Assembly (NCBI GenBank): GCA_037013685.1 | Contig: CM072886.1 | Coordinates: 89,330,422 to 89,394,421 of the forward strand | Length of the DNA: 64,000 nucleotides | Direction of reading: 5' to 3' | Source: Acridotheres tristis | Lineage: Eukaryota > Chordata > Aves > Passeriformes > Sturnidae | Shown here: positions 39,845 through 52,295 of the stretch, piece by piece | Layout: each line of letters begins with the position of its first letter | Numbering within the stretch: the stretch's first letter is position 1 | Program-made: the position numbers and the translations under genes | Notes under the pieces: model-generated | Seen by the model: the letters and a program-made list of their open reading frames with translations, nothing else | What the model was told of the DNA's origin: nothing | Database searches by the model: none

Positions 39845-40409
39845 TGTCATGATTTTAATCCCAGCTGGAGATTAAGCACCATGCAGCCATTCCTTAATCC
39901 CCTCTCAATTTCCTCCCAAGCCCCAGTGGAGTGTGGAGGAGAATCAAAGTAAAACTTATATGTTGAGATAAGAACAGTTTAATAATTGAAATTAAAGTAA
40001 AATACAGTAATAATGGTAAATAATAATGATAATAAAAAGGGAAAAAAACAAGTGATGCACAATGCAATTGCTCACCATTCAATGACTGATGCCAGACCTC
40101 CCTTCCTGAACCACACTTCCAGGTAACCCCTCGCCATGTTATATGCTGGGCATGATGTTCTATAGTGTGGAATATCCCTTTGGTCAGTTCGGGTCACCTG
40201 TCCCAGCTGTGCTCCCTCACAGTTTCTTTTGTGCACCTTCTCACTGGCAGGGCATGAGACAAGGAAAAAAATGTCCTCGACTTGGGATAAACATGACAAA
40301 AACCTAAAACATCAGTGTATTATGGAAACCATTCTCATTCTGAATCCAAAATATCACTGTAACAGCTACTGAGAAGAAATTTAACTGTACCCTAGCTGAA
40401 ACCAGGACA
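39845..40409 (-). mobile_element. Solo LTR of an avian endogenous retrovirus, antisense to TMEFF1
   Basis: Read on the minus strand, the element starts TGTCCTGGTTTCAGC and ends with ATCATGACA, giving the TG...CA termini of an LTR. Inside, in order on that strand, are a catgctctgcca-like segment (here 'catgccctgccagtgaga'), a gaccgaactg-like segment, a TATA-like box (agcatataa), 'gagcaattgcattgtgcatc', an A/T-rich part, and the terminal 'tggtgcttaatctccagctg' segment. This order and wording match a very common avian ERV LTR. No gag, pol or env adjoins it, so it is a solo LTR. A clean target-site duplication is not evident: tgtcc occurs at 39837-39841 and at 40410-40414 but does not abut the left end. 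Family placement (ERVL-like) is tentative. Confidence 0.82.
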
Positions 40410-43400
40410 TGTCCTGAATTCAACTGGCAGTTGAGACACTAGACATTATACCCCCTTTCTCCAAGAAGCCACTAATTTTTCGTTAGCATATAGGAAGCTC
40501 AGTGTCTCAGGCTTCTCCTGCTGTCAGATTTGGCTGAAATTGCCCAGTGAGTGCAAAACTTATAGGAACAAACCAACCTGTCTGGAAAGTTGCAGCTCCT
40601 GCACAGCCTTGGTTTCCTTAGAGACTGAAGATTGATCATATATGTTTTAATCAATCTTGCTGTAAATATGCTATATGAGCTTGTTCCTTTTTGAATACTT
40701 TATTGTAATTTTATGTAAAAATATGCAATGACATGCTTATTTTTTATAATGGCCTTGCATAATAATAGTCAATAATTTTTTTGTTGTAAGACATATTCTG
40801 CTTTGTAAGCAAGTTTTGAAGTCAGTGTCCTGGATATCTGCTGACAGAGAAGCACACCAAACCCAAGTTCTGAAGGCCAGATTGCTACACTGCCTGACCT
40901 TGATACAAAAGTGTTTATGAGAGAGAAAATAGTTCCAGGCACTCACCACATCTATCCCTGTCTCCAACCAACTGCACAGCTTGTCGATTTGTACCATTTG
41001 ATTACATATTCACCTGCAGATTATATAAAATTTCAGAAATACTGTCAAAGCTTTTAATATAAGAAAGAAGTGCCTTAACTTTCAGTGCAAGTGCTTTTTT
41101 TTTTCCTTGATGGAAACAGAAAATGTACCACCGGCTGCACCCAATATTTTGATGGAGCTGTCACACAAACATTCGTCGCTATGGCACTTCTCCTTACTTT
41201 TTTCACACTGAATAGAGTTAGTCTCAGGCACATTAGCAATGTGAATATTGCAGTGTGGGAGACTCTCAGGTTCAAAGCCAGTCTTGTTACCTTGCTGTGT
41301 GAGTGCTAGTTGTTAAAAATTGTTCTGGTTTCCTATTGTGTATAAGAATACTAATTGCTTCAGCAGCATGTATGCATTCAGTTTTCCTCTGTTCAAAAAG
41401 GAGACTATGGCGATTTGAAATGTAAAAGTATAATCATCCTAGATAAATTGGACTGCACTTAAGCAATCAAAAGCTAACGCAGTCTTGTAAAAGTAGTTTT
41501 AGGGAAATATTTCAAGCTTTATTCACTCAGATAGCATTTTCAAGAGCCAAAGCATGGCTTTATTTTTTCTTTCTGCACAATTGAGCATTAAATATGGCAC
41601 TGAGACACAGCAAAACAGGTTTTGCTATCCTCTAATACTGCCTAAGATTGTTTTCAAAACAGCACATTTGCCATCAGCCACACAAGGCATCCATCAATTG
41701 ACCAATTAAAAAAAATGTGGGAGCAATTGCATGCTGTTAGATTACAGTCGTCTATGTTATTTTAGGGTAAATTAACTTTAATAATTTTGCTTCTTTTTAA
41801 TTTTTTTTTCATATAACCTCTTGGCTGTCCCAATGAATTGTTTTCTTTTAATTCAAGTCTGAAATAAAATTATACCATATCATATCACGAAAAAGACATT
41901 TAAATGACTTTTAACTGGTTTAATTATTTAAAGCTTACATTTGTTTTCTATTTCTTTGTGTTACATTTTCATTTTCTCTTTTTGTTCTCGGATTGCCCTT
42001 ATTTAAAAATCCTTTTTGTTGTTCTTCACTTTCCACTCTCCACATTCTTAATTTCTTTTAATTTTGTTTTGCTAAACTGCCAGCTGAAATCAGTGTCAAC
42101 AGTCATCTCCAAAGTGGATATGCATGTCTGAAGGGCATCCTTCTTCTCCCTGAATTATTTCCCAGTAGTTTGTCTTATTGTCTGTTTTTTTAATGAAAAA
42201 CATAATTTTTCCATTGAACAAGATAGTATGACCTATTCTGTCTTGCTTTGCCTTATTTGACACAAGCAAGTACTATTTATTTGGACAACTAATTGCTAAT
42301 TTTGTCTGAGGGACTTGTCTGCTCTCTTTTTCTTCACCCATAACCTGTAACAATTTCTGAGAAGAAAATCAGCAAACATAAACGCTACAATGCAAATTAT
42401 TGTGATTTGCATAATCCATAACTGCTGAAACATGAGGATAATAAAATGTTCTGGAAAACATAATGCAGAGATTGTTTATTAGTTACCAAATAAATGGTAA
42501 TCTCAGGTTTTGTCAGTGATACACACTTGCTTGGGAAGCTCGTGGTTCCAATGTTTAGTAATATTTTGTTCTCTAAATGATGAAGCAAGAAAAGCCACTT
42601 TCTCCTTTGATTGCAGTGCTAAAGCCAGCAATGTCCCAAGAAGGCAACAAGGACAGGGAAGGATCAAGGGTCTAGATAGAAAGCCACACAAGAAATGGCT
42701 GAGGTTTCCTGGTCTGTTCAGCGTGGGGAAGAGGAACTTAGACCTCCCTGTGGTTGGCAGCTTCCTCACAAGGCGAAGCAGAGGGGCAGGCACTGATCTC
42801 TTCTTTCTGGTGAACAGTTACAGGACCTGATGGAAAGGCTTGAAGCTGTGTCAGGGGTGGCTTAGGTATTTTAAAAATATTTTCCCTAATATAACTTTTT
42901 TATTTTCCCTAATACATTTTATAGATATTAGGAAGTTCCCACAATTACGCTTTCTGCTCCAAGCCTGGGTGAAACAACTCTGTAAGCATTTGCATGACTT
43001 CCTGCAGGAATGGCTGTTCTGGATGTACTTTGAAAAGCTGTGGGATGGAGCTGAGCTTGTAGATTAAGACATGTAAGAAATGTAAATGTTTATGTATGGA
43101 TGTGTGCATATGAGCTAAGTGTCTGAACCAATGTCAGAGTCACTGTCGGTGATGGAAATCTGAAGTGACTGAAGCCACTACCAGATGGGATGCTCGTATG
43201 TCTGCAAGGGATGGGTGGGATTTGCAGGAGAATTGTGCAGTTTTGTTTTGAGCTGGCAGCAGGAGGTGAGCAGAGGTATTCCAGGGACATCCAAAATACT
43301 TCCCTGGATAACCTTTTTTGCAATGCCACTCAAACTCACCTGGCTGAAGTGGGCACGCTGTCCCTGGGAAGCATGGGATCAGAGGCCTGGCTCTGAGTAT

Positions 43401-46400
43401 CATCTTTGTTGTGCAGCAAAGGTTGTGACTGGCAGGTAAAGGTTTATTCAAGAGTTTGATTTAAGACTCAGGTTATTACTGTACTTGTCATGTGAGCACC
43501 TCAGCTTTATAATTCCCTTTATACGGGAAAGATTTTGTTGGGTGCTTTTTTCCCCCATTACATTCTCCATTCATTTATTAATAATTTGGCAAAATGGAAA
43601 AGAAAGCCAGTGATTTGCCCAAGCCAATCCAGAGTCATAAGATTGTCTCCCAAAACTGGTTATAGGTTTTCTGTTCATCAGATTTTGCCTTTGACTCTGT
43701 TTTGTGGTCCTGAGAGCTCATCCAGTCACAACATCACCATCTCTAGTAGACTTCGTGTGCTCTAACGTATTCTTACACAACATAATTTCTCCTGAGCCCT
43801 TTTCCAAGCCAGCGTTGGCTCAACTCAACCATTCTTACAACTTTGGGGGTTCTATTAAGCTAAAAAGTACAGACTTTTTACAAACTGTCTCAGGCCTGTC
43901 TGTGTGTATGTGTCTATATATGACCTCCATGAGAGGTCATACATCCTAATTTAAAGCTTGGCTTCACAAAAAACAAACTGTTTGGAGGACAGAAAAGCCT
44001 TGTCTTTTCCCTCTAATGCAAATGGTGGAAATTTCTTTCCCTTTTTTACCAAAACCATAGGTCAAGACCAAAAGGCAACAAGGGGTCCTGACACCTCTAT
44101 TGTTTGGAATCTCACCCATAGGAAGAGAAAACAGATCGACAGGCAGGCAGAGAGAGTTTTTTCTCAGGCACAGCTGCAATATTCACATGCTCACTTTCAT
44201 GTGGGAAAGTTATTTTTTGGTTCCTTATATCCATTCATCATTACTATGTACTATTGCCAATCCCAGGAGAAACATGAGTAATGAAAAAGCAAAGCAAACA
44301 GATTTGCCCACCTTAGATTCTACTTTATTCTTGAGGTATCCAGATGGAAACAACATATTTGATGTACTTAAAGCCACAAATTTGATTTCATCTTCAGGTT
44401 CAGCATTTTGACATATGTAATTTACCTTATAACGAGAGCCTCAGAGCAATGCATTTCGAGGTCACAGGCAAAAAGCCAATCTACAACAACTTGTATTGAG
44501 CTATACTTCACATTCTCTGAAAGGAGTCAAAATGGAGAAGGCTTTCCTCATTTTTAGTGATGTAACAAATTTTCACAAAGTGAATTCTTTTCAACAGAGA
44601 AAAAAAGACATACTCGGAAGACCTTGCTGTGGGTCTTTGCAAGCTGCTTTGTGCCAGTCAGGCCTCACATAACCAGGAAGTGTATTGGCTGAACAGATAC
44701 TAGCAAATCATTTTTTAATACCTCATTTCAAGTCTTTGGAGATTAATTTTATCATAAATTTGGAAGCCTGATTTAATTGCACTAATTATATTTTCTCTTG
44801 GGAATTGATGGATTACTACCTAGCATATTTTCACTGTGCGTAATGAATCGCGCTGAGGCTTTCTCTTATTTATACCTGCTGAAAGTCAAGGAAATAAGTT
44901 ACAACAAGCATTAAAGAAACACGCAAGAAATTACCCTAAACCATTCTTGCTCCTCTCATGGATCTGTTCTTACAATGATGATTCCATTATTCTGGAAATA
45001 ATTGCAGAAACTCCATTTTAATTCTCTGTCTGTGGGGAATTCACTGAAAAGAGAGCACATTTCAGACATGCACGACATCTACAGTTCCTCCTCACATCAC
45101 TCTATTAACAACCATCCACCCATCCACATGTATTCATTTTTTAATGGAATGCTGTGGGTGCAGAAGTAATTATATCCACCACACTTCCCAGTACTTGTGA
45201 TTCCATCAGATGTAATCATGCACATGTTGGAGGCCTGATTTCGCTGCTGCTGGAATTTGCCACTGAATGGAATAAGGGATTAGGTGACATCCTGTCACAG
45301 AATAAAGTTCATCTGTCATGTTCAAGTGCCAATCACCAGGATATCTCGTCTTTTGTACAACTTTGGGAAATCATGCTGTCTCCTGGTCTCTGCACGACCT
45401 TTCCTGTTCAGTGTTCATTTAATGCCATAAAGTTTATAATCAGTATTTATCATTTATGTGGAAAGAAAAACAGCTTAAAATGAAGCAACCATTAAAAGCA
45501 CAGTGTGCTTTCTGTCCTCTTAATTCCTCCTGTAGAATCAAAAAAAATCCCCAAAAGTCTTTTTTTCTTAGGATGAGGGATATTCACAAGGGCTAATTCT
45601 GCACCCCCATCTTCATATCCTTTCTTATAGCTTTGATCTGAAGTCTTTTCCTTTCTCTCTGGCTTCTGCAGGCAGACCAGTAGCTAAGCTAAGAACAAGT
45701 ACATCTCGAGTTCAGCCTTGATGCTGAACTGCTATCTGACCTCTTATTCTGAGCCCACCATATCCTTCCTCTCTGCAAAAATGTGAGGGGCCTTGCCTAC
45801 CACTGTGGTGAAGGGGCTCCTTTCTGTATGTTTGTGTGCCCTCTCCACACTGGGGGAATACCAAAATTGAGGCAAAGTCTGCACTACACTGTTCAGTCAA
45901 CTGGACATTGTGTAGACTCCCAGAAATTCTAGCAGGAGTCGCAGGTGCCGAGGGGTTTCTTCTGCTGGTCGGGAGCATGGGGTAGGATGTTGCAAAGCAC
46001 TGAGTCCAGCGTGCTCAGCTGAGAGTTGAGCAGGGGGGATCAACATCTCATTATTTTCCTGACCTGATGAACAAAGTGTTTTGAAAGCAGTGCCTGCTCT
46101 GATTTGACTGTATGGTTATTCCTTTTTCGAATTTCATTTTCTCAAATGTGGCTTTTAGAATTGCATATTCTCAAGGTATCACCTAAAGGTAGACCCTTTT
46201 TTTCAGACATGACAATCATTTCCCCTTAATTAATTTTCATAGTTTGTTCACCTTCATGGAGCAGATCTTCATGAAGGTAAAGAAAGGCACATTTCCTTCA
46301 AGAGGGAGCTATGAACACATTAAATTGAAAAGCTGCGATGTTCTGTGTCACATTAGCTTGGTCCCTACAACACAGCAGTCACGCTTGATAAACGGCGACA

Positions 46401-48137
46401 TTAAGAATAACATTAGAGAACACAGGCACGGGGTTGTGATGGCAACCAGGATACCTATCTTGCCCATTGTTACAGACATTGCCCTCCTCATTTATGCCTT
46501 TGGGAGTGATGGACATATAGAGGGAAAAGAATCAATATGTTTCTCAATTTTTTCTCGTGGTTGACCAAAAAATATGTGGATTATAACTGGACTTTCCATT
46601 GAGCTGTAATCTTGTAACTTCAGTGCCATGAAAAAAATACATAATTATGCTATGTTAAATATAGAAGCATGTGGCAGAAGTTATAAAATTTATTACAGTA
46701 ATTATAGTTTATTTATTTATTTATTTATTTATATAAGCTATATATGAGGATGTATAATGTTACATAAACACATAGGAGCAGTTTTCCAAGGTGTCTATCA
46801 CTGTCACACCAAAGTGCTGATACTGCTGTGAGGAGGAGGCTGATTGCCTATTTAAGTCTCTAAGTGGCAGTGAGGATTATTTTCTTCTGCTTTTGACCTA
46901 CCTTTCCCCATTTCTGAATGGCTGGTGTTCAGTTCTTTCTTTAAGCCAGTTTTCTGGATAGGGCTTGCTTATTAAAAGGTACAGACATTATTTTAAATCA
47001 CAGCGCTGTCAGTGAATCTCTTTAGTGGATCATAGTTCCTATAGATTCCTGAAGGTTTCTGGCTTGAACTGCAGCACAGACATCTTGGAATGATATCCTC
47101 TGATTTCACTTCACACTTAACAGTGTCAGGGGATTTTTCCAGAGCCCTTGGTGCTATTTTCACCTTTTCATGGGAATCAATAATACCACCACTGTTCCCA
47201 CACAGCCTGATGAGGTCACATTTAGGTGAACACTGACCACTTCCATTATCCCACTTGTGCTTTCTTTTGCTCTCTTTCCTAGATATAATTCAAATAAAAT
47301 ACTTATTTCAAAATAATGCATTTATTCTCTTTTAAAACTAGCCTTGGATTGTGATATCCAAAAAGAGCTTGAAGCTAGTTGTGACCTTTGGCTGGAGCTA
47401 GTGCCTATGCAGTTGGTGTGTAAAGCCCCTTGGTTTCCCTCTTGCTGGTTGTGCCTTGCTGCAAGCTTACAGTGACAGGAGCTGCCACTTGTACTCCATA
47501 TTTTTATGCAGGAGCTAAGACACAGATCTCTGGTTCATTATTCTGGCTCCTACAGTGCAAGCAAATTATAATAGTTTAAACACAGTTGGGTTTATTTTTA
47601 GTCAGAAGGATAACAATCTGGCCATGGCAGAGACTGGAAAAGCAGGCAGAGAAATTCTGATGGTTCAGCTTTTCTACTTCCTCAGGACCCTTGTGGAGAG
47701 TAAAGCAAAAAGAGGTAGCAGGTGCGAAACACGGGCTATAACCTGTGCAAAGGTCCTGACTCCTACTAGAAACAATTTCTGTGGAGAAGAGTTTTATACT
47801 GTGGCATCCCCATCAGGGGAAACATGGAAGAGAATGTGGGTATATAAACACATGCTTTCTCTGTATCTGTTTATGTGGTGCATCAGCATTTAGCCACAAC
47901 CTCTCTGCCAACCGAGCAAAGCTGCCTCTGGGGAGCAGGACCTGCCCCTGGAAGGCAGCCCAAGGGCAGGGCTGAGCCCATGCAGGGCAGCCTGGGGGAC
48001 TGCTCTGGCATTTTTCCTTTAATTTCTATGTGGGAGTAAGGGAGCAGGGGGGGCTCAGAGGGTTTAAGGACAAGACAGTCCTCAAAATAACTTATTTTAC
48101 AATTTCTTTTCTGTCTCGTTTTTCTGTCTTTCTGCAG
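40410..48137. other. Noncoding sequence, 3' end of the intron before TMEFF1 exon 2
   Basis: The last 7.7 kb before exon 2 has no other exon that I can support. A (TTTA)n array is at 46708-46732. The segment 44710-44880 is AT-rich with homeobox-type TAAT motifs and is a candidate conserved element. At 47840-47849 there is a TATATAAA-type motif, followed by a GC-richer block at 47900-48010. The intron ends in a 36-base pyrimidine-rich acceptor tract. Confidence 0.55.
46708..46732. repeat. (TTTA)n tetranucleotide repeat
   Basis: Six uninterrupted TTTA units followed by tata. Confidence 0.9.
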
Positions 48138-48247
48138 AGTTAAATGTAAGGGAGTCTGACGTAAGAGTGTGTGATGAATCGTCGTGTAAATACGGAGGAG
48201 TGTGCAAGGAAGAGGGCGATGGCTTGAAATGTGCGTGTCAGTTCCAG
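48138..48247 (+). CDS. TMEFF1: TMEFF1 coding exon 2 (N-terminal half of follistatin module 1)
   Basis: This exon encodes 36 complete codons plus the last two bases of a split codon. It contains VCDESSCKYGGVC followed by a Cys-Ala-Cys near the end, giving five cysteines in the pattern of the N-terminal part of a follistatin domain. The peptide matches tomoregulin-1 as I know it; the paralogue TMEFF2 has a clearly different sequence here (CDTNTCKFDGEC). A long pyrimidine tract ending TTTCTGCAG precedes the exon, and CAG|GTAAGG is a near-ideal donor. It enters in phase 1 (one base supplied by exon 1) and leaves in phase 0. TMEFF1 is a type I membrane protein with two follistatin modules and an EGF-like domain, mainly neural. 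It is reported to inhibit Nodal signalling through the co-receptor Cripto. AG also occurs at 48138-48139, so an acceptor shift of two bases is formally possible, but the reading frame favours the start given. Confidence 0.97.
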
Positions 48248-49764
48248 GTAAGGGCTGCTCACCTTTTTGTTTGCCACTTCTAACAAATCTTCCAGGTGTG
48301 TTGAAGCATTTGTAGAGTCGCTGCTTCAAAAATTCCACTCAGCAACAGGCTTGTGGACTCTAACCATAAACTCCTTTTTCAATGGCGCTGATTGGATCAA
48401 ATAACAGCAGGGTCACCAGTGATCATAAAGGTTATGAATTAGAACAATGAATTAGTTCTGCTCAGGGGAAAAAAAAAATAAAAACGCCTTCTGAAGTTTT
48501 AAAAAGAAGTGAAAAGCAGGTTCAACTTTTTGTTGGTTTTTGAGCCTTTAGTTTACACTTTTTATAACTATAATGGCAATTCTTCACCCCTCGTGCAACC
48601 AACTTTTTTAGAGAAAAAGCAATATAGCAGTTCTTTAGTTTTCAAAGTTTATAGCCAGGACAAATGTATCAAATATTATGTACAAGACTCATGGTAAAAC
48701 TGGAAGAGCTAGCAGTGTTATCAGCAAACCCTGGAGCCGGCTGTCTTTCAGTGTTTTAAATATAATTGTGTGTTCTGTTTCCAATAAATAACAGATCAAA
48801 GGAAACCAGAATAGCAATGCTGTATATATGGTCATACACTGGTTTAGATTTCAGTGTTTCAGAGCTGGTTTTTGAGACAGTGCTGTTCACCTGTGCTGGG
48901 GACATTGTTCTAACTGTCTTTTAAAGGGAGAAAAAATTCTTACGAGAAGAGGCTTTTTCATCTGTCTCAGTCTGTCTGTTACATTCATTTATGCAACATA
49001 GGAAAATCAAACTCAGTAATGATTAAAACAAAAAAGGAAAGTAAATACAACACTAGGAAAACTAAAGGTTTCATTTATTTTCTATAGGTGGTAAATTTTG
49101 TATCTTCCTAATAACCAGGTCTTGAAGACAAAAAAAGGAACTAGTCCATGTGACACACTGTTACTTTATTTTTGAAGAGTGCATTTTTTAAAAAAAATAT
49201 TGTTTTTAAACTACTTACATGTTTACTTATACTTCTTGAAAAATTTATTCTATGCTCTTAGGAAAGAAGTCTATGGGTAAGGAGAAGATACTGTGTTTTT
49301 CAGACATAGCAGGTTGAAAATCTTCCTGTAACTCTCAAACTTAATTGACCTGCAACTAGCTCTCAAACTCAATTTGCTGCAACTAGCAGCACCAAAATTT
49401 CCAGGCAACAAACCCCCAGCCCAAACTCTTAGGTTCTTCACATTCAAGACTATCTGAGAGCTAGCTAATTGTTTCCTGATATTGCAAGGTGTTGAAAGGA
49501 AAATAGACACATTTGTGTATACTGGTTCAGCTGAAGAGGCACTGAAAGGAAGATGTGGGAATATCAGCCTGTTCTACCAGAAGTGTGTTTCCTATTCATC
49601 ATAGAGCTGGATAACTGTGCCACTGGTCTCATCCAGCAAGTAATTTCTTATGTTGTTAAAAAGGCAATTTTTAAAAAATGTACCCTAACAAGAGAGTTGC
49701 AAAATTAAATTGATCTGGGATCCAGGTTGTGGTCAGGCGAGATGTTCCTGCCGGAGGCAAAATC
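48248..49764 (+). other. TMEFF1: TMEFF1 intron 2, 5' part
   Basis: This begins with the GTAAGG donor of exon 2. The sequence is AT-rich with no repeat I can name, except a diverged tandem duplication of about 27 bp at 49333-49387. The whole intron runs to 52295 (4048 bp). Confidence 0.85.
49333..49387. repeat. Diverged tandem duplication of about 27 bp
   Basis: Two adjacent copies share 'tctcaaact', then 'aatt', then 'tgcaactagc', with a few substitutions between them. No known family was recognised. Confidence 0.7.
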
Positions 49765-50115
49765 ACAGAATCCATGAATATGCTGAGTTGAAGGGGACCC
49801 ACAAGGGTCATTGAATCCAGTTCCTGACCCTGCACAGGACACCCCAGGAGTCACCCCATGTGCCTGAGAGCGGTGTCCAGACACTTCTTGAGCTCTGCCA
49901 GGCTGGTGCTGTGACCACTGCCCTGGGGAGCCTGTTCCAGTGCCCAGACACCCTCTGGGTGAAGAATCTCTTTCTAAAACCCAACCTAAATTCCCCAGAT
50001 TCCCTTCTTCAGGCCATTCCCTCGGGCCCTGTCACAGGTGACCATAGAGAAGAGATCAGTGCCTGCCCCTCCTCTTCCCCTCACAAGGAAGTTGTTACTG
50101 CACTGAGGTCTGCAT
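49765..50115 (-). mobile_element. CR1 LINE 3' fragment, antisense
   Basis: The + strand starts tcacagaatccatgaat and continues with 'gaaggggacccacaaggg', 'cttgagctctgccagg', 'cctgttccagtgcccaga', 'gtgaagaatctctttct' and 'ccattccctcgggccctgtc'. This is the standard antisense order of an avian CR1 3' end, here 5'-truncated near 50115. It is the best preserved CR1 in the window, so probably the youngest. An open frame at 49860-50117 is a by-product of this element. Confidence 0.93.
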
Positions 50116-51839
50116 GACAGAGGGGTGTTTTGGGGAGGAGAGGGGCACAACTAATCACAGCCACCCCTGAACTAAGGCTGAGACTGGCACAAACTTTCTT
50201 CAGATCAGGGAAAATTTATGACAAATTTCAGTGTTTCTTGAAACAGCTATAATGTCATGGCAGCAAGAGCTCTGCAGGCTAAAAGATCTTTTGCTGTATT
50301 TTGGATGAGTTTTACAAAACCTGAATGCAAAAACTGATCAACAACCAACAAGTATGTTATGAACCACTGGAGGAGGTAAGATGGGGTGAGGTGGGGTGAG
50401 GAGAGAGAGAGACATCATGGGGCTCTTTTCCAATCTCAATAAGAAAGATTTGACAACAATCAGTTTAAGAAAATAACTGTTTTAGTAAGAGAGAATAGGA
50501 AAAGGAGCAAAGTGACAGTGAGCAAATCTTACAACCCATTCAGATGCTGGAAACTAAAATCACACAGCACTGGATGGAGCTTGGATGGATTTTCCCATGG
50601 CACACCGTGCCAAGCAGATTCTGTGCATGAAGAGATGCTCTCCCTTTTGGCCATTTGAGGTATTAGAGGATTTCCTCACAAGAAAACAATCTTACTCCTA
50701 CAGCGACCTCACAGGAGATCTTTGGACTGTACTGTACCAAATCACTAAAGGCTTACCAAACTGTAAAAAAGGAATCCCTTTACTTTTCATTTTCTATCCT
50801 CAGAACAGAACCTGTAAATTTAACAGAGACTTAAGGAGAAATGAGAATTATCTATTGAACAGAGAATTATCTATGGAAAGTATCGTCCCCCTCAGGAGTT
50901 GCCTGTTAATTACTCTCTAGAAATTACTGTTCAGTATAGCATGTGACAGGACTAATGGCTGTGGTTGAGTGTCTGAGAGCTACTCACTATAAGAAAGTAT
51001 TACAAAACTGTTAGAAATAATTTTCAGAGCTGGCAGTATGATTTATTTCTGTCCGTACCTGCTTAGTTCATTTTCAGTTGGTCATCTATGGCAGGATGAC
51101 AAAGGATTAGAGGGTAATACCCTTCAAAATTATATTGTAAGATTTCAGTATTTTGACCTTTATGTATGTCAAAGCATGAAGAAACTGTTGTGGGAGAGAC
51201 TCTCATTTGGAATTTGGAGAAGAAACTCCTGTATTTTTAAGTCATTTTAGCTTAACCAATGTTATTTCTGCATGCAGTCTCTTGGGTTGAACAATACCAG
51301 TTTAATAATAAACTTTGTGTGGTTAAGAAATTTGGTAGTTACTCTGTATTTCATCATTACTTATTGGCTTTTGGTTTTGGTTGGGTTCTTTTTACGTTGG
51401 GGTGTTGAAGATGCAAAAGGTGTCTGACATTACAGCTATCAATGCACCCCCAAACAGGTCAATATCTCTTTCTCCATGCTGTGAAGCAGGGTTTGGATCT
51501 CCAGTTCAGCGGGAAGTCATGCAGCACTCTCGGATGTTAGGCAGATTGGTGATCCCAGCGTCTTAATGCACATTATGTGTACACGGGGTTTATAATCCAT
51601 TTCTGTTAGAATATAGGAAAACAGCAAAATGCAGGTATCTTCTGCGAAAGCTATTCTGAATGATAAGTTTTCCTTTCTTCCTTTCTTTCTTTTTATTTGT
51701 ATCAAATTCTACAAAATTTAAGACTTAAATTTTTCAGTGTAGTAATAGAAAAGCATTATTATAGTTTTTGACCAAGTAGAAGACTCATGACGCTCTTGAA
51801 TTTAATGAGAATGGTGATTGTTTTCCATCTCCTTTGTAA
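50116..51839 (+). other. TMEFF1: TMEFF1 intron 2, middle part
   Basis: Nothing nameable was seen. Short direct repeats occur: 'gagaattatctat' twice at 50843-50875, and 'ggggtgaggt' units near 50383-50400. An open frame at 50585-50920 is not supported by any domain. Confidence 0.7.
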
Positions 51840-52095
51840 GACTGTTCTGACCAAAAAGCTTGTCAAATCTCCCCTTAAGCACTGTTCTCCTTAAATTCTC
51901 CTTTGCTCAGTTTCCATCCCCCTGTGCCTAATCATACTTTCTTGCATTATCTTTAAGAAGTTTTCTCCTTCCTCAGTGTTTATCCTTCAAATACTTCTAG
52001 ATGCCTGACATATTCCCTCTAGCTAGTGCCAAGTCCCACCATAGTTATTTTGTGCTTTTAATCTTTCCTACTGAATTCCTATGTTCAGTCCATGT
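51840..52095 (-). mobile_element. Old CR1/L3-like LINE fragment, antisense
   Basis: The segments 'gaagttttctccttcctcag', 'cttcaaatacttctagatg', 'tgacatattccctc' and 'tgcttttaatctttcctac' match, in order, the antisense 3' region of ancient sauropsid CR1-type elements. The copy is heavily diverged. It ends about 200 bp before exon 3. Confidence 0.6.
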
Positions 52096-52295
52096 GGAGT
52101 TAGACTATTATTTCAGCGATCCGAGAGGAATACATATAGTGATACTGAAAAACTAATATATTTCAAATTGTTCTTTAGCAAAAAGGGTTATAAGATGCTG
52201 TTAATAACACAACTATTTTCCTGGATATTAATATGCAGTTGAGATTAATCACTTGATTTCTGTATAACTGGGTTATTTTATGATTTCTTTTCCAG

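Noticed and set aside
47555..47893. 112-codon open frame on the plus strand shortly before exon 2
   Set aside because: No recognisable domain, not joined to exon 2 in frame, and located in sequence of intronic character.
1..48137. TMEFF1 exon 1 inside the window
   Set aside because: I looked for a GC/CpG-rich first exon with a signal peptide followed by a phase-1 donor and found none; it should lie upstream.
47883..48338. 151-codon open frame on the minus strand
   Set aside because: It is antisense to TMEFF1 exon 2 and its acceptor tract; no domain and no independent splice or promoter support.
49860..50117. 85-codon open frame
   Set aside because: Antisense translation of a CR1 3' fragment.
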